Source: Amorphochlora amoebiformis (lineage: Eukaryota > Cercozoa > Chlorarachniophyceae). Taken from it: a stretch of 64,000 nucleotides of DNA. The notes under the pieces were generated by a model. That model was given only the letters and a program-made list of their open reading frames with translations, was not told where the DNA came from and did not search any database. Positions 1-46,781 of the stretch are shown one piece after another. How positions within the stretch are numbered: position 1 is the first letter of the stretch; every line of letters begins with the position of its first letter. The stretch covers positions 1 through 64,000 of the forward strand of contig BAAHQB010000035.1 of NCBI GenBank assembly GCA_054601695.1, written 5' to 3'. Position numbers and translations under genes: made by a program.

Positions 1-292
1 CATCTAGTACATGCACATGTTTAGTATGATTATATTTATGATATTATATTTATAATTGTATGATTAATATTATACATACAGCTGTACATATAAAGTATAT
101 CAGTAGATACATGGATATATAACTTAGCATATAGTTTATTATTTATAAATAATATTATAATAACAATATTATACATGTACTAGATGGGTATGGAATGTGC
201 ACATATGTATATACTATTTGCGTACATTATATATGATAAATATAAATACATATATATATATATATAATATTACATATATATATATATACAAA

Positions 293-330
<38 letters not shown>

Positions 331-660
331 CATATTAGATACATATATATATATATATTATATGCATGCACAGATATATATATATATATATATATATATC
401 TAATATATATATAATATATGTACAGTATTTACATGTATATAATTCTAGATGCACATAATATAGTACATAATTCCCGAATTATACAATTTATACATCATGG
501 CCCACTCTAACTTACTACTATGTCATGGTACTCGTACATATGCTCCTTACACTATGATGGTGTATGTATGTATATTTATGTGTATATATATATATGTATA
601 TATATATATATAAATAAATAAATGTAATTATGTATAATGTTATACTGCACTAGTATCATG
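1..660. repeat. TA-rich simple-repeat region, no gene seen
   Basis: This stretch is dominated by (TA)n and (ATAC)n-like microsatellite with a short unique island near 460-560. I could not find an open, spliceable segment on either strand. It may be intron of a leftward gene whose possible first exon lies near 1,086. Confidence 0.7.
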
Positions 661-661
661 A

Positions 662-851
662 ATAACATATATATTTTATTTAGCTTACCTAAATAGATCA
701 GAACTCGCATACGTTCATTTGGCGGGTATATATATGATCTCAAAGGATACCCTTACACATATAACATATATATTTTATTTAGCTTACCTAAATACATCAG
801 AACTCGCATACGTTCATTTGGCTGGTATATATGATCTCAAAGGATACCCTA
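662..851. repeat. Tandem duplication, two ~95-bp units
   Basis: Two nearly identical copies lie side by side (about 662-754 and 763-851). They share the string AACATATATATTTTATTTAG followed by CTTACCTAAAT, ACTCGCATACGTTCATTTGG and GATCTCAAAGGATACCCT. Read on the minus strand, each copy ends in a plausible splice donor (TATTTAG|GTAAGC). Only the right copy keeps a CAG acceptor (TACCAG|CCAAATG); in the left copy it is CCG. The duplication may therefore have made a dead copy of a small leftward exon. Confidence 0.7.
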
Positions 852-1086
852 GTATAACCTAAATCTGGAATATACATACTCTCACAAACTTGCAATATTA
901 TGAGTGTATGTACATCACGTATACAATATGCATGCGATTTTCCGTACGAGTATACGTAAAAGGGTGTCCACCTCCCTTGGAATACATATTGGCTCTGTAA
1001 TTTGTGCACAGGCCGACGAGCACGCCTGCGAAGCCATTTGTCACCCTGTGTGAACACTGTGAAGTTGGACGATTACTAGAGGTCAT
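792..1086 (-). CDS. Possible first exons of a leftward gene (unidentified)
   Basis: On the minus strand an ATG at 1,086 opens a frame starting MTSSNRPTSQCSHR that reaches a good donor (CACAGG|GTGACA). A second open stretch, reading PNERMRVLMYL, lies near 792-825 between a CAG acceptor and a TATTTAG|GTAAGC donor, in compatible phase 0. The start lies 113 bp from the start of the rightward TMEM218-like gene, matching the compact head-to-head arrangement seen elsewhere in this window. No family is recognised and no further exon was found to the left, so this may be noise. Confidence 0.2.
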
Positions 1087-1199
1087 TCCTGCTACATTAG
1101 ATTAACCTCTAATAAGAATATAATACATTAGAAACCTTGTGTAATAATACCTGAATCACACCAGCAGTCACTCAGGGCAGTCACGGGTCAGAAGCCGCA

Positions 1200-1671
1200 A
1201 TGGCGGTCGGAGGGATCGGGGATGGTCTGTTCGTGATATTGCTCACGCTATGCTTGGGCTTTCTTGTATGCATCTACGGAAGCTTTTCAGAATCACCGGG
1301 GTACGTTGTACCTCATTTTCGGTCTGGAAGTAGGACTAGCAGGGGTGTATACCGGGCGTTTGAGCACATCGATGGAGGCTACATAAATAGATATCCATTT
1401 ATTTACATATATGTATACATGGCTAAATATATTTATGTTTATGCGACATATACCCAGGATATATTATTGCATAACGTCAGTCTTATGTGGAGTAATCGTC
1501 ATATTTATAGCCGCCTACCCACGTCAATCCAAAAACGAAGTCGAGCAGGTGCAATATACCCAAGATTTTATTATACATATCATACCATGTACATATATAT
1601 ATATATATATTATATATTATATACATATAATGATATAATATACACACACATACACACACACACATATATAT

Positions 1672-1723
<52 letters not shown>

Positions 1724-1845
1724 GTACATGTAAATAAATATATTTATATACATATAAATATATATATATATATATGTGTTATATAATATTTAATAAAGAT
1801 ATACAAATATATGTTATATATTATACATAAATGTACATATATACA

Positions 1846-1893
<48 letters not shown>

Positions 1894-2428
1894 TAATTGC
1901 ATAAAATATGTATATACATAATGATACCTAACCCTAACCCTAACCCAAACCCAAACCATAATCCTAACCCTAACCCAAAGCCTTAACCTAACCCTGACCC
2001 TAACCTTAACCTTAGCTTTAAGCCTAACTCTAACCCTAACCCTAACCTTAAGCCTCCTCCTAAGCCCAAGCCTAAGTCTCCTAATCCTAAGCGTAACCCT
2101 AATCCTAGCTTTAGACCTAACCCTAACCCTAACTAAGCCTAGCCCTAAGCCTAAGCCTAACCCTAGCCGAGTCAATGGTCCTCGGACTAAGACATGCTCA
2201 ATAATGTGATCCAAACCCTAGCCCTAACCGTAACCCTAACCCTAACGTAACCCTAACCCTAACCAAAACCTAGCCTATTCCTAACCCTAACCCTAACCTT
2301 AACCATAATCTAAGCCTAAGGCTAACCCTAACCCTAACCCTAACCCTATCCTTCACCCTAAGGCTAACCCAACCCTAACCCTAATATATATGTAATATTA
2401 GTATAGATATGATAAAGAACGGGACATA

Positions 2429-2463
<35 letters not shown>

Positions 2464-2466
2464 TAG

Positions 2467-2498
<32 letters not shown>

Positions 2499-2675
2499 TA
2501 TGCACACTCATATGCAAATATATAATACATGTATAATAGATGTGTAAATATGTGTGTATATATATGTGTGTATATGTATATATATATATGTATATGTATG
2601 TGTATATGTATACATATATGTGTATGTATAATACATATAAAATATAATAAAATATGTACATATATGCGCATGTAT

Positions 2676-2730
<55 letters not shown>

Positions 2731-2801
2731 TATGTATATATATATATATACATATATATATTTAATATCTATGTGTACATGGCTATTTTTGCATATATGT
2801 A

Positions 2802-2840
<39 letters not shown>

Positions 2841-3721
2841 GTAATATGTATATATATATATAACATAATATATCTGAACACATTTTGATGAATATCTTCG
2901 CTAACTTTTGGCTCTTCAGGATTATGATGATATGCACTACCTACGCGTTTCTATGCTATGTCTGGTCAGAGAATGTATACATGTGTACATAATATACACA
3001 TATATATGTATATATATATATATAAATATTACACATAATATAAATATACATATATATTTATATGTATATATATATATATATATACATATGTACATATATC
3101 ATATATTTTCATGTATGTTACTACATATGTATATGTGTGTGACATTTACATGTATATATGTATGTGTATAGAAAGAAATACAATTGATGTATACTTCTAT
3201 GTATAATATATGTATATATACCTACACATATACATATATATACCTATACATATATATATATATATGTATATATATAAATATATATATATATATATGTAGA
3301 TGTAAATGTGTGTATTTACATATCTATATGTATATACACATATATACATATATATATATTTACACATATATATATACACATACACATACATATAACACAT
3401 ACATACATATATAAATCTCAGGCGTTGTTACTCAGTGTGATCGGATTCAGTATAGCGTGCAATATGTAACTTCGCCTCCTAACCCAAACTCTGACCCAAA
3501 GTCTAACTCTAACCTTAGCCCTAACCCTAAATCAATCTTAATCTTATATACTACATAATATCATATATATGTATATATATATAAATATGTATATATATAT
3601 ACATATATGTATAGATATATATACACATACATATATATATGTATATGTGATATATATATACATATATATAAATACGTTTCTCAGATACGCCATTCGAAAA
3701 GTTCAAGCGCACCGCCTGTAG
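1200..3721 (+). CDS. TMEM218: TMEM218-like ciliary transition-zone membrane protein, 5 exons, 107 aa
   Basis: Exons: 1200-1329, 1481-1548, 2920-2964, 3422-3465, 3685-3721. All introns are GT-AG, and the exon sum of 324 nt gives 107 residues plus TAG. The protein has three hydrophobic helices (about residues 9-30, 44-58 and 78-97). The second helix ends in a YPR motif, followed by an acidic stretch [14 protein letters not shown]. This matches the order in animal TMEM218 (115 aa): helix, helix ending FPR, acidic VDDFF-GR, third helix, short basic tail. TMEM218 acts at the ciliary transition zone, so the organism should be ciliated. Intron 2 holds a ~460-bp telomere-like block. An alternative without exon 5 stops at ATG TAA (3467-3469) and gives 96 aa; the five-exon form is preferred for length and tail. 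It is convergent with the DPH2-like gene. The identification rests on remembered family sequence. Confidence 0.7.
1924..2385. repeat. Interstitial telomere-like block (CCCTAA)n in an intron
   Basis: About 460 bp of perfect and degenerate CCCTAA hexamers, C-rich strand on +, lie inside intron 2 of the TMEM218-like gene. They are interrupted near 2,165-2,210 by a ~45-bp unique segment that recurs at 50,670-50,717. The hexamer implies a TTAGGG-type telomere in this organism. Confidence 0.9.
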
Positions 3722-4324
3722 GCTGGTCAAGCACTTTGGAACGAAAATTGCTAAATCATTGAACCGTTGAATGACGATCGTTAATTATAAATAATTGTTC
3801 TAGTTACTGTTGACACAGTAGTCCTGTACTGACCTGTAGTATAGTAACTACGTTTTCCTGCTTTTATTATTCGGTGCATCTGCCAACCATACATAACTAA
3901 AGTATATCTGGTATACACACCGAGAACGTCTAGTAAGTCTAGATACTACATCAATGATTTACGAGTGTACCTTGAGTGAGTTACAGTATGCTATCTAGTG
4001 GTCAGTGTATCTTTATATATGTATAAATACACATATGTACACATATATATACACTACATACACATTCACATCATGAGTAATATCTAGAATACACATATAC
4101 ATATATACCGCATGATATTTACTACATATCATGATACATATATATATATATATATATATACTCACCTATATATATATATATATGTATCATGACATAATAC
4201 GTACATATATACATGCAAAATATTTGAGTTTAATACATATACAAACGTATACTAGTATGTATACAGGACGCTATCATAGCCGTGTTAAAACTCAACGATT
4301 CTGATCGAGGTTAGTTAGACAGCG
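3722..4324. other. Convergent intergenic region with CTAG-rich 3' flank
   Basis: This lies between the stop of the TMEM218-like gene and the tentative last exon of the DPH2-like gene. The first ~290 bp are free of TA microsatellite and contain several CTAG tetramers (near 3,800, 3,930-3,940 and 3,990). The remainder is TA-rich. No ORF here is supported. Confidence 0.6.
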
Positions 4325-4597
4325 CTATGTAAAAGCACTGGTTGAGCCACAGAAAGAGATGTTTAAAGCCCAGTTCTTAGCAAGGATAATCATTCAGACA
4401 CTCGCCCCTACCCACTCCACGAACACTAAATATATAAATATACATATATATATGTGTATATATATATATATATTTGTATATATATATATATATATGTATA
4501 TGTAGTATATATAATATAAATACATATTGAACATACATGTATATTTACATATATAAATATTTACATATATATATATATTATATATATATCTATATAT

Positions 4598-4693
<96 letters not shown>

Positions 4694-4814
4694 AGTATGT
4701 ATACACACATAACTATGTGTATGTGTATTATGGATAAGTATATTTACATACATACATAAATATATATATATATATATGTATATGTATGTATAGAGAGAGA
4801 GAGAGAGGGAGAGA

Positions 4815-4861
<47 letters not shown>

Positions 4862-6081
4862 GTATTTTTTTTCTTATATTTACATGTATACATATACATA
4901 TATATATATATATTTAAATATTAGTATATATATATATGTATATATATTTACATATATTTATATCTGCATTATGTAAAGGCATGCATATACATTACATGTA
5001 TATACATATATGTATGCATGCATATACATTACATCTGCATATATTTATATGCATGCATTAGATTACGAGTATGTACATGTATGTATATGCATGCATATAG
5101 GTTACATGTATATATATATATATAATATATATATATATATATGTATGTATATATATTATGTATTTAAGAACAACTGGTTCTATTATATTCCATTTTACCT
5201 CTCCCATAGCAACCTTAAGCTCGTATGGAGTGATCATTGCCTAAATATATTCTCTCAGGATAAGATTCAAATATATCTATATATGATATTTATATACATA
5301 TAAATACACACATGTAATACCTGTTATGTATATACGTGTGTGTAATAAATATCACATATATACATATATATAAAAAAAAAAATATATATATATATAAAAA
5401 TATAATGTATATATATATATATTTATGTATAGATATGTATACATACACACACACATATACAATATATGTATATGTATATATATATATATGTATATATATG
5501 TTGTTGCAGCATATTCTTAGATGGTTCTTGTTTGTAGTATGTAGGCTGCACGACATTTGTGTTGTGATAGATTATATATATATATATATATATAAATATG
5601 TATATATATATAGATATATACATATATATATATACATATATTGATATACACACACATATATATACACACACATATATATATATGTATACACATTTATGTA
5701 TGCATTATGTGCATACATATACAAAAGAAACATAAGATTAACCCATACATAATATATATATATACGCATATATTCACATACATACATGTATATATACCTT
5801 ATCAAACTGAGTGGAAGTCACTATCTTGATGGTTATTTCTGGGCATGCAAATACCTGGGATATTTACAAATATTTAACACAACATTTATATAAATATGTT
5901 TGCATTCATGTACATAAATAAATATGTAAACATTGTCTATCTACATATATATATATACATATTATATATAAAAATATATATATTATATATATATATATAT
6001 ATATGTATCATACAAAATATTATATTTTACAAATATATTATGTGTATAATATGTATATATGTATATACATCTATACATATT

Positions 6082-6116
<35 letters not shown>

Positions 6117-6225
6117 ATATATATAAATATGTATAGATATGTACATACTTTTATTTATATATATCTCATATATATATATATATATACTATATATATATAT
6201 ACTATATATATATACTATATATATA

Positions 6226-6265
<40 letters not shown>

Positions 6266-6294
6266 TATATATATATACATACTTATATATACAC

Positions 6295-6325
<31 letters not shown>

Positions 6326-6938
6326 CGTAGATATGTATATACATATTTGTGTGGTTTTAATCATACTATATATAGAAATTTATATCACGTAGGAATCTAT
6401 AACAATTACATAATTGCACATAGGTAAATAACGTATACATAATATCCAAATATATGTCACGCATATAGTATAAATATATTTTACACATATGGCATGTAAT
6501 ATAAATATATTGTACACATATGGTCGAAACATATATAATATAATATATCTATAAATATACATATATAAATATACATACTGTCATATATGTATATATATAT
6601 ATATATATGCATAATTTATAAAGATGTAAATATGTATATATACATGCATATATATATACATATATATATATATAAATATATGTACAACTAGATATATATG
6701 TATGATGAAGATTTTCCAACAGTTATATCATATTTGTGAGTATGCATATTTCTTTTAAGACTGACCACCCAAGCCTCGACGCTGAGGAAGTTTCCCAGCA
6801 TGTTTGGATTTACCCTGTACGTTATTTTCTCATATGAATTGTAATATGTATGTATATATATATATATATATATATATAATGTTTGTAGATATATCTATAA
6901 TTACACAGACATATTACGTATGTGTAGAGTATATATAG

Positions 6939-6969
<31 letters not shown>

Positions 6970-7202
6970 CTATATAATATACAACATGATGCGTACATAG
7001 TATTCACATGTAATGCATAGACATGTTATACATATATGTATATATGTATAACATATATAATATATGTATGTATATATATGTATATATATGTATATAAGAA
7101 GATATATGTAAAATTTATGTGTACGCATAAATACAAGCATTTGCAATTTTGTATGTAATATATATGTGTACATATGGGTATATTTGTATATATGTGTATA
7201 TA

Positions 7203-7233
<31 letters not shown>

Positions 7234-7396
7234 ATATGTATATTGTAGGTATATACACATATATTAATCATTCTGATTACTTTGATGTAGAAAAGATGTG
7301 GTGTCGGACCTTCTTCCTCTACATACAATTGTACGCACATAAAAAAGAATATATTCATATGTTTTCTGAACATATATATGTACATAATATGTACAT

Positions 7397-7451
<55 letters not shown>

Positions 7452-7619
7452 TAATACTTACACATATAAATACATTTATACATATATGTTTCCATTTTTA
7501 TATGTTGAATTATATCATTCATATCCTTATTCAAAAACATGTACATTTATATTCATAATATTATTTACATATATTTATTCGTACACATATGCACATACAG
7601 TATACACATATATAAATAC

Positions 7620-7653
<34 letters not shown>

Positions 7654-7880
7654 TACATAAGGTATATATATATAAATATATAATATATATATATATAGCT
7701 AAATAGAGATATATACATAACGCATCTGTACATTCAAAAATACCTTGAGAGTTTCCAATACCCCCACGACCTCCGGGTGAGTGAGAGAAAGAGCGGGATC
7801 GGCGAGTAACACGCCTGCCAATGATCCAAATGAATACATACTACAAAAAGTAAAAAGAGAGGCTTCAGCACACACGCATG

Positions 7881-7912
<32 letters not shown>

Positions 7913-9096
7913 TATGTATATATATAATGCATAGAAACATAAATATAAGTATAAAAATTGTTTATATATATATATATATATATCCATCTAAAGGTATCGG
8001 TAACCCCGTCTGTGAAAGCAAAGGGATTAGAATATTTCTTTAAAATTTGGGCTTTAGTTCTCTCTTCTCAGCCCACAGAACCACCTGAAATGACTACAAG
8101 AGGTTCATCAGAAAGGAAATTAAAAATAAAAACTAATTTCCGATTAACCAATATGCTCAGCGTCCTTCGCCGATTGCATCCTTGCAAATCTACGGTTAGA
8201 GATAGGGTTAGGGTTAGGTTAGGGTGGAGGTTAGGGTTGAGATTAGATTAGGGTACCGTTTGGAGATGGCAAGTTGGCGAAGATTCTCAGAAATTTCTAT
8301 GAGACTGCTATGGAACACAATATAGATGAATATATATATATATTTGTACATATATATTTATCTACATGTGAAGAGCAATTGAAATATATATTTGCTTTTA
8401 TCTAAGGATATATAGTAAATAAATATTTGTATATATATTATATGTATGTGGGTGTAAGTATACATGCATATACATATATAGGTATATAAGAACATACCTA
8501 TATATAAAGGTATCTATATATATATATATACATATACGTATATGTACACATATATTCTTTATTCTTTTTCTATTGTATATGTATATTATATATATATATA
8601 TATATATCTATATATGTATGTAAATATATACATACATACATATATATATATATGTCTATTTTTATATATGTAAATATATACAAAAATATACATATATTTA
8701 TATATATATATATATACATATTGAATTTACCTTTGGGTGGCATTCCCAGCCCCTGCGTACAGGTAGACCTACAGATGTAACAACAAATGCACATATGTAT
8801 ATATAAACACACCTACTTATTATATACACATATGCATATGTGTAATATATATATATATACATATATGTATACATATACACGTGTGTATATACGTCTTCAC
8901 ATCTTCACATATATACATAATAAAGTACACGTATATATTTCTATATATATATATATTTCTATATTATATATATATATATAGACATATATGTATAAATGCT
9001 ATATATAAAATGAGTATAAGTATATATACACATATACATATATATATATATATATATACTATATATATATACTATATATATATATATATATGTCTA

Positions 9097-9177
<81 letters not shown>

Positions 9178-9254
9178 AAAATATATGTATGTTCACGCAT
9201 ATTTTTATATATGTATATATTTACATATATAAATACACACAAATACATATGTAC

Positions 9255-9295
<41 letters not shown>

Positions 9296-9822
9296 TATTA
9301 AAAATACTACATACAAACATGCACGAATGTACACATCTAAACTCCACCTTCGCCCCCCAAAATTGCCTCGACTTGAGTGCATACCTACTCAACACCTCGT
9401 GTCTCACAACCTGGGACTCCCCTTTTTCGGAAAGTTCCCCGATTCTTCCGGCCAAATAGGAACCTTCCGGGCGCACGTGGTCCGTGACGTATATGACAAC
9501 GCTTTTTGAATGCTCGTGACCTTCAGTCGAAATATCTGAAATTTCAAGACTAGGTAAACATTTAGGTGGGTGAAACCGACGAAACGAAATAAAAACTGTG
9601 TCACCGTTCTAGTGTAATGATATGGATAAGTTTGAGTTGAAATAGCGGCGTGCGTTAATATTGTAGTTATGTGTTGTTCGTAATAACAGAATTGCCACAT
9701 ATATACATATATATTGTTCAATATATACATATGCATACGTATACATGCATGTAAGTACAAGTACATGCACACCAATATATATAAATAATATATACATGCA
9801 TCCAGATATGTATATATATATA

Positions 9823-9858
<36 letters not shown>

Positions 9859-9923
9859 ATGTATATATACATATATATATATAAGTATATATATTTTCTA
9901 TATATATATATATTATATATGTA

Positions 9924-9988
<65 letters not shown>

Positions 9989-11701
9989 ATATTGCCTTGG
10001 TCTAATTTGGAGGTGTGGGTAGGCTCGCGGATCTGATGGAGGGAGAAAGATGCACATTTATATGTTTGAAAATACACTGATATAGATATAATATATATCT
10101 AGTATATATTTATATATAAATATATATATGTACTATATGTACATTATACAACATAATGCAATTGTGTAATATATAATATATATATTATACACATACAATT
10201 TATATATGTACACTTATACATACACATATGTATATATATATATATATATACATAATATATAAAAATATGTATACATGTAGATATACCATACATTTATCTT
10301 TATATAAATATTATGCGTATAAATATATTACGTAATATATATATATATGTATATATATATATATTCATTTTGCTCCACCCTCATTGACACGTCATATCGT
10401 CCCATTGCACCCCACTGTAAGAGTATTTCCTCCTAAGAATTGCTTTTCAGAATATGTTACCTTAGATTCGACCTTTGAAACCTAGCTTAAAAGGGCTAAC
10501 ATATGACGATTACATGCTTGAGTGGGTTAAGGCTTGACGAGAAAGAAGAGAGGGAGGCCAGGAGGGTCGTAGCAGAAGGGGGAGGAATGCGCAAGATAGA
10601 TAGATATTAGAGATAGAGGGAGAGGTTGGCAGAATTCACCTTAGCCCATAGGTAGGGTCGGTCGACAATGAGGGTCAACGATACGTTTTGAGTTAATTTG
10701 GGTGAAATTGTGTAATTTATCGCAGAGACGAGATGTCGGATGTCTAGATCCGATCGTCTAGGATTAAGATTAAGGTTAAGGGTTAGATTTGGGTTAGGGT
10801 TAGGGTTGAGGTTAGGGCTAGGCAAGGAAAAGTTGGAGAGAGAGAAGAGCGGAAGCGAGAGAAAAGAGAGAAAGGAAAAAAGAGAAAGACAAAAAAGGAG
10901 AAATAGAGAGAACCCATCGGTGTGAATAACAGGAATACCCGTTGTAACTGACGTGGTGAGGTTGGGATTACAGTCTAGGATTACGCGCAAGTATTCAGCT
11001 TGCGTATGGTGTTTACGGTTAAGGGTTAGGATCAGGGTTAGAGTTACGGTTTCCGATTTGGAGGACAAGATTAGGGTTGAGTTTCGACACACTCATCTCG
11101 TCAAGGCAGCAGCCATTACCGACAAAGAGAATTATTTTCTCAATATTTCGGCTCGGAAGGGAGAGAGAGGATTGAAGGTGGGTGGAGATTTGGGAGGAGA
11201 GGTGAAGGAGCTGGTGTGATTGAGTATATGTATATAAATATACAGATGTGTATATATATTATATATATATGTATATATATGCATACTACATATGTGTTGC
11301 ATAAGTGTATATATATATATATGTATGTATATATGTGCATGTGATATATATATATATGTATATATATATACATATATTTATATATATATTTTATAGTATA
11401 ATATTTATATTGTATGCTATTTTATTATTATGTTAAACTGAATAATATTATATTAATATAATTTATATTATTTTGTGTAATGTTATAGTAGTCTGTATAT
11501 TTTAACATACTAAGTTATTGTATTAGAAGATATTGTATCTTTATTACATTATACTATACAATATCGTATTATATTATACATTATTAAATTGCATTACAAC
11601 GTATATTCATAAATACATATATTATATGTTTATATACATATATATATATAATATATATATAATATGTAATACATATACATATAAATTTACTTATATATAT
11701 T

Positions 11702-11737
<36 letters not shown>

Positions 11738-11763
11738 GAAATGTATATATACATATGTATATA

Positions 11764-11816
<53 letters not shown>

Positions 11817-12019
11817 TCTAAACCTGACCAGATTTTCTTCTAATTTACTAGACCCAACAGCCCTTACCCTTAAAAAACTCTCGCTCTCACCTTTACAAAT
11901 GGAACACATATTCAAATAACATTTTCGTCCAGCTGTGCTTGTAATACCTGCGGGGGAACCTGGACTGCTATTCTTAGCTGCTTTTTGGATGGCGCAGATA
12001 TACTCCCGTTCGTAGCCAT
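4325..12019 (-). CDS. DPH2: DPH2-like diphthamide biosynthesis protein, ~18 exons
   Basis: Exons from the start: 12019-11921, gap, 11138-11048, 10998-10914, 10757-10640, 10414-10379, 10032-~9986, 9608-9581, 9535-9411, 8768-8731, 8304-8257, 8189-8149, gap near 8090, 7840-7744, 7316-7281, 6828-6766, 5854-5798, 5240-5199, tentative terminal 4375-4325. Family landmarks appear in order: N-terminal [10 protein letters not shown] (family ALQFP), VGNGCCLDE (family YGSCCVDE with an Fe-S cysteine), PVIHTDG...[24 protein letters not shown], and AWVVFACPE followed by ITPYELKVA (family VLVACPE, VTPYEL). DPH2 partners DPH1 in the cytosolic Fe-S enzyme that transfers the aminocarboxypropyl group from SAM to a histidine of elongation factor 2. 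DPH1 is less likely because of the CPE and TPYEL spacing and the absence of its GHSC motif. Two joins and the donor near 9,986 could not be resolved. Most acceptors on the minus strand follow pyrimidine or CCCTAA tracts. Confidence 0.75.
5500..5578. repeat. Dispersed repeat copy (also at 43,880 and 52,475)
   Basis: The segment TGTTGTTGCAGC ... GTTTGTAGTA ... GACATTTGTGTTGTGATAGA recurs at about 43,880-43,975 in fuller form and at 52,473-52,510 in short form. All three lie in introns, flanked by TA repeat. No coding capacity or terminal repeats are visible. Confidence 0.6.
8190..8256 (-). repeat. 67-bp intron made of telomere-like repeat
   Basis: This DPH2-like intron runs, on the minus strand, from GTACCCTAATC to CCGTAG and is almost entirely CCCTAA-type repeat. 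On the plus strand the same DNA also begins with GT and ends with AG, because TTAGGG arrays carry both dinucleotides. Confidence 0.75.
10640..11060. repeat. Telomere-like and polypurine tracts in DPH2-like introns
   Basis: Between the short coding exons lie GGTTAGGG-type blocks (about 10,765-10,830 and 11,020-11,060) and a purine tract (10,830-10,910). For the leftward gene these read as CCCTAA and CT-rich sequence immediately upstream of the acceptors at 10,757 and 10,998. Confidence 0.75.
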
Positions 12020-12142
12020 ATCCTATCGTTATGTTTGAGTTTTATCGCATCGCGAGAATTTAGTCTAACATAACCCTAACCCTGATCCTGACCTTAAATT
12101 CGAATTCATGCATGTCTTAATAGGCAAACCACCTTTATTCCG

Positions 12143-13871
<1,729 letters not shown>

Positions 13872-14115
13872 GCTCTCACGGTGGTGAAGCAGTGTACATA
13901 TATTTGGATTTACAGTTGTGTGTTGGGAGATGATGAGATATGCTCAGAACAATTTAATGTACATGTTCTTTGATGGACGATCGGGAGAGGCCCTTCGTAG
14001 GGCGTCCCTTTCCCCTTGACACGTGTCATTGCCGGAGCCGGAATCCAGATCCGAAGTATTAATTGAAAAGATTTTCCCTATCTTTTCGTTCCGAGACTCT
14101 TTGCATGGCCACCGG
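13872..14115. promoter_or_regulatory. Shared promoter region of divergent genes
   Basis: These 244 bp separate the leftward Cys-rich gene from the rightward PPR gene. They are of balanced composition and lack TA microsatellite, unlike the introns on both sides. No TATA box can be told apart from background. The call rests only on the head-to-head layout and composition. Confidence 0.5.
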
Positions 14116-35899
<21,784 letters not shown>

Positions 35900-36230
35900 T
35901 CTGTAAGCTTACTAGTATGCATGATTATTGAGACGACTTGTAGCTCATCATGACTCTTGAATCTGCGATACCAAGGAATTCGAAACCATCAATAGATCTT
36001 GTGATTCTCAGTATAGTGCTAGTACTACTAGATCTATTAATCTATGCCAGTGTAATTACTTAAGTACTTTAGGTTTGTATGTGACTCACTAGCGGAATAT
36101 CGATGTATCGTCTAGATCGTACTAGGGGCAGATCTTGTACTCTAGAGACTGTCATGCAGGCAGTGCACATCTCTGACTTCCGCCGCGAGATAAAGCAAGT
36201 AGGTTAATTGATATCGATTCCCACAAGCCG
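35900..36230. other. CTAG-rich 3' flank of the PPR gene
   Basis: Immediately after the PPR stop codon, about 330 bp of non-repetitive DNA contain seven CTAG tetramers. Similar segments are found near 3,722-4,010, 45,251-45,620 and 57,935-58,240. No gene is seen. Confidence 0.6.
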
Positions 36231-36668
36231 GAAGATGATTTTGTCTATTGGATCCTGTCGGAGGGTAAAGCCTTTCCCCCCATCCATTCAACATCTTCCC
36301 TATATTCTCCCCCTCATATTTCTTTACGTCTACACAATGTGTGATAATATTAGGTGTTTAAAAAACTAAATCAGGTCTGAATATGGAGTAAATCCTCTAG
36401 ATGAAGCGCGGGAACTGGAGGGCCACGAAAGGTCGTCGCCATTTTTCGAGCCGAAAAACTTTTCCATCTTTTTGTAGGGGACAACGGTGACATTTCTGAG
36501 TGACGGTTGCTATGACTGAATTCCTGTCTCGCCGTTGTCCCAACATCCTCCAATCTGCATTGTATCTAAAATTGGTATATGAATATAGGAAAAATCAATA
36601 TTCTTTTTCAATACCCCGGGGATCCCCGGGATTCTTTGAGAAGACATCGGATAGCTTGGTCTTGGTCC
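36231..36668 (+). promoter_or_regulatory. Upstream region / 5' UTR of the SCCPDH-like gene
   Basis: This is a TA-poor stretch before the proposed start codon at 36,669. It includes a perfect 16-bp palindrome CCCGGGGATCCCCGGG at 36,615-36,630. A minus-strand frame at 36,371-36,553 is open but has no supporting context. Confidence 0.45.
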
Positions 36669-45250
<8,582 letters not shown>

Positions 45251-45789
45251 CGTCCACTAGGTCTACCACGATCCAATCCAAGCTCTAGTCTAGGCGTAAG
45301 AATCTATGCCGTAATATGCCTGCTTGCTTGATCACAACTTCCAGTGTTAAAAAAAATGTATCAGTGATCATCTGATACTGACACGTGCGTACCGGCACTC
45401 TAGGCACTAGCGTACTCGATTAAGAGTCGATTTAGATGTAGACTGTACTAAACGTTGTGGATAGTAGATAATGTACTGATCACTTACTGGTCGCTAAACT
45501 AGTATAATAAATTGAGTCAAATTAGACATTAACGGCGTGCACTATGATCATCTAGACCAGCGACTAAACGTCCCATTTTATCGCCGCAGTATAGCCACCT
45601 AGGCCACACATGCAGTAAGTCTGTGTATGTGTTATTTATGGGGTTTACATCTATATAAAAGTATCATGATGATGATGATATATATATATATATATCTAGA
45701 TATATATATATATGTATATATACTAGATATATATCGTGATACATACGCACGCACAAATTTTTCATATAAACATACATATAATTTATAAC

Positions 45790-45820
<31 letters not shown>

Positions 45821-45868
45821 AAACACATATATATATATATATATAACGTACATTACACATGCACACAT

Positions 45869-45911
<43 letters not shown>

Positions 45912-46009
45912 CACACACAGATATATTATATATATATATATATATATATTCAAACACGAATATACGAATATATAAATACATACATATATGTAATATATAT
46001 TTACATATA

Positions 46010-46041
<32 letters not shown>

Positions 46042-46202
46042 CATATATTTCTATATGTCATGTTATATATAAGTATATGCACGTATGCAGAATTTTGTAT
46101 GTACGTATTTACAATACATAAGTATACATATATTATATGTATATACATATTATGTATATACATTTTCACATATTTGTGCATTTGTTTTACATCTATGTAT
46201 TA

Positions 46203-46254
<52 letters not shown>

Positions 46255-46377
46255 GGTGTGTATTCGTTGATGGCAGACTTATCGAGCACCTTTTAGACAG
46301 CATTTTTAGGGTTACGGTCAGGGTTAGGGTTAGCGTTGAGCCAAGGTTAGGGTTAGGGTTAGGGTATGCACATATAG
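45251..46377. other. Convergent intergenic region with CTAG-rich 3' flank
   Basis: The first ~370 bp after the SCCPDH stop are non-repetitive and carry about eight CTAG tetramers. TA microsatellite follows to ~46,240. A TTAGGG block (46,308-46,365) then abuts the end of the LYRM2-like gene. No ORF is supported. Confidence 0.65.
46308..46365. repeat. Interstitial TTAGGG block
   Basis: Near-perfect TTAGGG hexamers on + lie 12 bp beyond the LYRM2-like stop codon. They read CCCTAA in that gene's direction and would be in its 3' UTR or just past it. Confidence 0.85.
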
Positions 46378-46533
46378 TTATCTTGTGCGTCCTAGTAAGG
46401 CTTTGTATTCATCTAGTTGCTTTCGACCCTGATGTGTAAATTTACAAATAAGATTGTTTATATGTTTCTGTACGTGAGAACACATTTATTTACACACATA
46501 TGAAATTGCTTATATATACGCATACATATATAT

Positions 46534-46565
<32 letters not shown>

Positions 46566-46739
46566 ATATATATACACACACACATACACATACATATGCA
46601 GTATAGATACAATAAAACATGTAGAATAAATTAATGTTAATATATATATGTATATATCTATATGTATATATATATATTGTATGTATGTATATAATATATA
46701 CACATGTATATATATATATATATATACACACACATACAT

Positions 46740-46781
<42 letters not shown>
